From assembly GCA_907163375.1 (NCBI GenBank), contig CAJQUW010001652.1, forward strand, positions 53,765 through 117,764: a stretch of DNA of 64,000 nucleotides, read 5' to 3'. The first letter of the stretch is position 1. Each line of letters begins with the position of its first letter. Below, piece after piece: positions 63,901 to 64,000 of the stretch. Source of the DNA: Prostheceraeus crozeri (taxonomy: Eukaryota > Platyhelminthes > Polycladida > Euryleptidae). The translations under genes were made by a program, and so were the position numbers. A model generated the notes under the pieces. It made no database searches, had not been told where the DNA came from, and saw only the letters and a program-made list of their open reading frames with translations.

Positions 63901-64000
63901 TACACAAAAAAGCCAAACTTAAGCTCACAACACCAGTCTCCATCCACACTATCAGTTTCACTACCATAGCTATCGATGCCACTCCTCCACAGCTATTCAA

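Larger units (their letters stand above)
15753..64000 (+). other. Open-ended cadherin intron, more than 48 kb, almost all satellite
   Basis: A strong donor (A|GTAAGT) opens an intron whose acceptor is not in the window. The first 400 bp are unique AT-rich sequence with an (AAT)-type run at 15944-15975. Next comes a Tc1-like element from 16149, then the 172-bp satellite from about 17.4 kb to the window edge. Whether the gene really resumes beyond the array cannot be seen here. Confidence 0.6.
17431..64000 (+). repeat. 172-bp satellite array, about 270 head-to-tail copies
   Basis: One monomer of 172 bp repeats in a single orientation to the window edge. Counting the consensus gives 62 A, 58 C, 38 T and 14 G (42% GC), a strong excess of C over G on the + strand. 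Each unit has two exact copies of CCAAAAAAGCCAAA spaced 40 bp apart, and one each of CTTAAG, AATATT and ATCGAT. Length variants of 171, 173 and a few other sizes occur through slips in the A-runs. Both strands show open frames of 70-96 codons per unit pair. These rotate frame because 172 is not a multiple of three, so they are not genes. The family was not recognised. The length is close to a nucleosome repeat, as in many satellites. Confidence 0.99.

Noticed and set aside
17459-63922. Hundreds of overlapping open frames of 60-270 codons on both strands of the array
   Set aside because: They arise because the 172-bp unit has few stops. The frame rotates from unit to unit (172 is not a multiple of 3), both strands are open at once, and longer ones appear only where a unit has lost or gained a base. 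There is no sign of coding selection.
17431-64000. Similarity in length to primate alpha satellite (171 bp)
   Set aside because: No sequence resemblance and no CENP-B-box-like motif. The shared length probably reflects nucleosome spacing. A centromeric role is not supported by the sequence alone.
17431-64000. CRISPR-like direct repeats
   Set aside because: Repeats abut with no unique spacers and the genome is animal.
17431-64000. Hammerhead-type ribozyme within the satellite monomer
   Set aside because: Some animal satellites carry one, but neither strand of the consensus contains the CTGATGA core followed by a stem and GAAA.

Overview
The window is animal (metazoan) nuclear DNA from an invertebrate that cannot be named more closely. 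It carries spliced exons with GT-AG junctions, AT-rich introns, and remnants of LINE, Penelope-like, hAT and Tc1 elements. The one host gene recognised is a classical cadherin of the CadN-like (type III) architecture. This is read from four exons on the + strand (6328-6684, 11981-12175, 14075-14804, 15546-15752), which join in phase. Together they encode the end of one laminin-G domain, an EGF-like domain, a second laminin-G domain, two EGF-like domains, a transmembrane helix and the juxtamembrane p120-catenin-binding segment. The cadherin repeats would lie left of the window. The beta-catenin-binding tail is not found in it.

Positions 1-6327 look intronic or intergenic and are full of old mobile DNA. 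They hold an RTE-like LINE endonuclease remnant (minus, about 360-1200), a 674-bp non-coding element with 24-bp inverted ends (1708-2381), the 3' end of a CR1/Jockey-like LINE (2910-3223), a fragment of an uncharacterised conserved protein family (4147-4452), a hAT C-terminal fragment with a coiled-coil tail (4750-5409), and a decayed tRNA-like unit (6031-6102). Intron 6685-11980 holds an end-to-end hAT transposon (7949-10673) flanked by a perfect 8-bp target duplication. Intron 12176-14074 holds a 77-bp tandem repeat, a GIY-YIG remnant of a Penelope-like element, and a well-formed hammerhead ribozyme motif on the minus strand (13432-13481).

From about 17.4 kb to the right edge the window is one satellite array: a 172-bp monomer, about 270 head-to-tail copies, more than 46 kb, all in one orientation. 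It starts where a Tc1-like transposon loses its 3' end. The left part is a mosaic of variant monomers arranged in higher-order repeats of 6, 7, 10 and 11 units. From about 42 kb the copies approach the consensus. A scrambled patch lies at 55.66-56.74 kb, and from 56.75 to 63.9 kb about 41 monomers read as identical. The array lies just downstream of the p120-binding exon, which ends in an open splice donor in phase 1. If the gene is intact, the satellite fills an intron of more than 48 kb between the p120- and beta-catenin-binding parts of the cadherin tail. The sense strand of the monomer is very G-poor and lacks consensus splice donors and AATAAA signals, which would suit an array that must be transcribed through. 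That last point is inference.
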